Of a stretch of DNA of 7,153 bases, positions 5,874 through 7,153 are shown in pieces (within the stretch, counting starts at the first letter, position 1; every line of letters begins with the position of its first letter). This DNA is from CAYQQU01 sp964419545 (GTDB lineage Bacteria > Bacteroidota > Bacteroidia > Chitinophagales > Saprospiraceae). Location of the stretch: assembly GCA_964419545.1 (NCBI GenBank), contig CAYQQU010000135.1, positions 1-7,153 on the forward strand, written 5' to 3'. The position numbers were made by a program, and so were the translations under genes. The notes under the pieces are model-generated. The model was not told where the DNA came from and did no database searches. It worked only from the letters and a program-made list of their open reading frames with translations.

Positions 5874-6761
5874 ATGAAAATTCGCGTCCTTACTGCGCTC
5901 GCGCTCATAGCGCTGACCCCGGCCGTGAGCGCCGCACAAAACCTTGAATTCACGGACCTTGCGGCGATGAACAGCTCTCGCTTCGGCCACGGGTACGACA
6001 CCGACGGCTCCAGCATTTACGTTGCCAACGGCAGCACCAGCGGCATGATCTTCCCGGCCACCATCGAAAGCTACGATCCGGCGACCGGCGTCTGGGAAGA
6101 GATCGATATGGCGACGTCCCCCAGCACCTTCGGAGGGGCGGCCTCCTACGAACCGACCGGTCAGCTCATCATTCTCAACGGCAGCTTCTCGTTCGGTGTT
6201 TATAAGACCTCAATTGAAGGCGTCGACCTCGCCACCGGCGATCAGGATTTCGTTTACAACAACCCTTACCCCCGCAGTTACGCCGGCGTCGCGGTGATCG
6301 ACGACCTCATTTACGTAGTAGGCGGCAACGGACAAAACCAGTTCGGAAATATCGACTATCTGGATGACCTGCTGGCTTTTGACCCGGTAGCCAACGAATG
6401 GTCCGAGCTCGCCCCCATGCCCGAAGGAAGAGAAACGCGAGCGGTGGCCGTCGACGGTCAGCTCTACGCCCTGGGCGGCTTCGACGGTTTCTCTTTCTCC
6501 GACCGCATCGACCGGTACGATCCCGCTACCGACACCTGGCAGGCCGCCGGCTCTCTTCCCAGCCCGCTATCGGCCTTCGCCGTAGCCAGGCAGGGACGGT
6601 ACATCTGGCTGCTGGGTGACTTCCAAGCGTATACCACCATCCTTCGTTACGATACGGAAACACAAAAAACCGAGGCGTTCAGCGGGGAAAACTTCGCCGG
6701 CATGCGCCACGGCGGCGCGGCGGTGATCGGCGACTCCTTATACGTTTTCGGCGGTCAGTAG
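5874..6761 (+). CDS. Secreted Kelch-repeat beta-propeller protein, prematurely terminated
   Basis: 295 residues to an in-frame TAG at 6759-6761. Residues 1-21 are a typical Sec signal peptide (MKIRVLTALALIALTPAVSA), with cleavage near A20/A21. The rest is Kelch blades: ESYDPATGVWEEI (65-77), YAGVAVIDDLIYVVGG (136-151) with LLAFDPVANEWSELAPMP (166-183), AVAVDGQLYALGG (190-202) with IDRYDPATDTWQAAGSLP (212-229), AVARQGRYIWLLG (236-248), and GGAAVIGDSLYVFGG (280-294). Kelch propellers are binding or structural folds; the ligand is unknown. The stop falls directly after the last VFGG strand, where the propeller would continue, and the frame stays open for another 101 codons encoding a T9SS sorting domain. 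As written, the product would be exported across the inner membrane but lack its outer-membrane secretion signal. It is transcribed divergently from the oxygenase. Confidence 0.8.
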   Translation: MKIRVLTALALIALTPAVSAAQNLEFTDLAAMNSSRFGHGYDTDGSSIYVANGSTSGMIFPATIESYDPATGVWEEIDMATSPSTFGGAASYEPTGQLIILNGSFSFGVYKTSIEGVDLATGDQDFVYNNPYPRSYAGVAVIDDLIYVVGGNGQNQFGNIDYLDDLLAFDPVANEWSELAPMPEGRETRAVAVDGQLYALGGFDGFSFSDRIDRYDPATDTWQAAGSLPSPLSAFAVARQGRYIWLLGDFQAYTTILRYDTETQKTEAFSGENFAGMRHGGAAVIGDSLYVFGGQ

Positions 6762-7067
6762 GAGAACACCAATTTCGACCGCCTCCAAAGCGCTTATATC
6801 GGCGACCTGACGCCTGTCTCCGAGCTGGGCGACAAAGTCGACTTCCAGGTTTTTCCCAACCCTGCCGTCGGGCCGGTTCACCTGCGCCTGCCGCCGGGAG
6901 AACAGATCGACCTGCTGGAAGTCTTTGACCAACAAGGCCGGCTCATCGCCCATGCCCGCGGAGAAAATATCGATGTGCTGGACCTCGATACCGCCGGATT
7001 GTATACCTTGCGGGTAAGAACCACATCCGGAAAATGGGCGATGCGACGGGTGACGGTGCTGCCCTAA
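6762..7067 (+). pseudogene. Stranded T9SS C-terminal sorting domain, in frame with the Kelch gene
   Basis: After the TAG at 6759-6761 the same frame runs uninterrupted for 101 codons to TAA (7065-7067). It starts ENTNFDRLQSAYIGDL, which completes the last Kelch segment. The type A T9SS sorting domain follows: VDFQVFPNPAVGPVHLRL, IDLLEVFDQQGRLI, LDLDTAGLYTLRV and GKWAMRRVTVLP. These are the hallmarks FPNPA, L..G.Y.L.V and a basic C-terminus. There is no plausible start codon in this piece, so it should be the 3' part of a 397-codon ancestral gene (5874-7067). Because length and frame are preserved, a single-base change creating TAG (for example from TAC, TAT or CAG) explains it best; a sequencing error or stop readthrough are alternatives. 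Confidence 0.75.
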
Positions 7068-7118
7068 GAGCTTGTTTGGAGGTAGTGCTTTTGAAGCGAA
7101 AAAACTCAGATTTTGGGT
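7068..7118 (+). repeat. IS-like terminal repeat, right copy (inverted partner of 1-50)
   Basis: It begins GAGCTTGTTTGGAGG immediately after the TAA stop codon of the Kelch/T9SS frame, and matches the reverse complement of 1-50 with one substitution and one extra A. If it is an insertion-sequence tip, the element would extend rightwards beyond base 7153. The adjoining TAA would then serve both as stop codon and as the TNA-type target triplet. The homologous stretch may continue past 7118, but the left copy is cut off at base 1, so the full length cannot be judged. Confidence 0.7.
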
Positions 7119-7120
7119 TC

Positions 7121-7136
7121 TCCCGAAGGGATTTTT
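7121..7136 (+). terminator. Short hairpin with T-run downstream of the Kelch/T9SS frame
   Basis: TCCC-GAA-GGGA (7121-7131) is followed by TTTTT (7132-7136). The four-base stem is marginal for an intrinsic terminator. It lies beyond the matching part of the flanking repeat and may belong to that element rather than to the gene. Confidence 0.25.
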
Positions 7137-7153
7137 CCGGCTCATAGCAGCGC

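Noticed and set aside
6738..7145. 135-codon minus-strand frame across the T9SS domain and right repeat
   Set aside because: It is antisense to a clear T9SS sorting domain and begins inside the flanking repeat.
1..7153. CRISPR array, tRNA or rRNA genes
   Set aside because: No regularly spaced direct repeats, cloverleaf-like segments or conserved rRNA stretches were seen on either strand.

Overview
The window reads as a chromosomal segment of a GC-rich member of the Bacteroidota, most likely a Saprospiria/Lewinella-like marine or sludge bacterium. The basis is a type IX secretion (T9SS) C-terminal sorting domain in the last gene, an eCIS-type DUF4157 protein with the low-complexity head typical of this phylum, start codons without convincing Shine-Dalgarno sequences, and one good match to the Bacteroidota -7 promoter box (TAnnTTTG). 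The taxon is an inference; there is no rRNA here.

Layout. Positions 1-50 and 7068-7118 carry the same sequence of about 50 bp in inverted orientation, which looks like the same end of two insertion sequences (or of another dispersed repeat) facing inward. Positions 54-904 hold no supportable gene but are unusually rich in palindromes and inverted repeats, including a MITE-like unit (102-384). Next comes a 661-residue protein (905-2890, +) that joins an eCIS-associated DUF4157 domain with its HExxH motif to a bacterial Het-C-like domain, probably a secreted or injected toxin. A shortened copy of the upstream repeat lies directly after its stop codon. This half of the window is visibly more AT-rich than the rest.

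From about 3036 the sequence becomes GC-rich and house-keeping in character: an RsmB-type rRNA cytosine-C5 methyltransferase (3036-4244, +), convergent with a two-gene minus-strand unit made of a Rieske non-heme iron oxygenase (4606-5685) and a small unknown protein (4280-4585). Diverging from the oxygenase is a secreted Kelch-propeller protein (5874-6761, +). Its reading frame is cut by an in-frame TAG, with an intact T9SS sorting domain continuing in the same frame to a TAA at 7065-7067. The right-hand flanking repeat starts at the very next base.

The genes do not form one pathway. The most interesting parts are the DUF4157/Het-C protein in a repeat-bounded, compositionally distinct island, the nonsense-interrupted T9SS cargo, and the inverted IS-like ends that frame the whole window.
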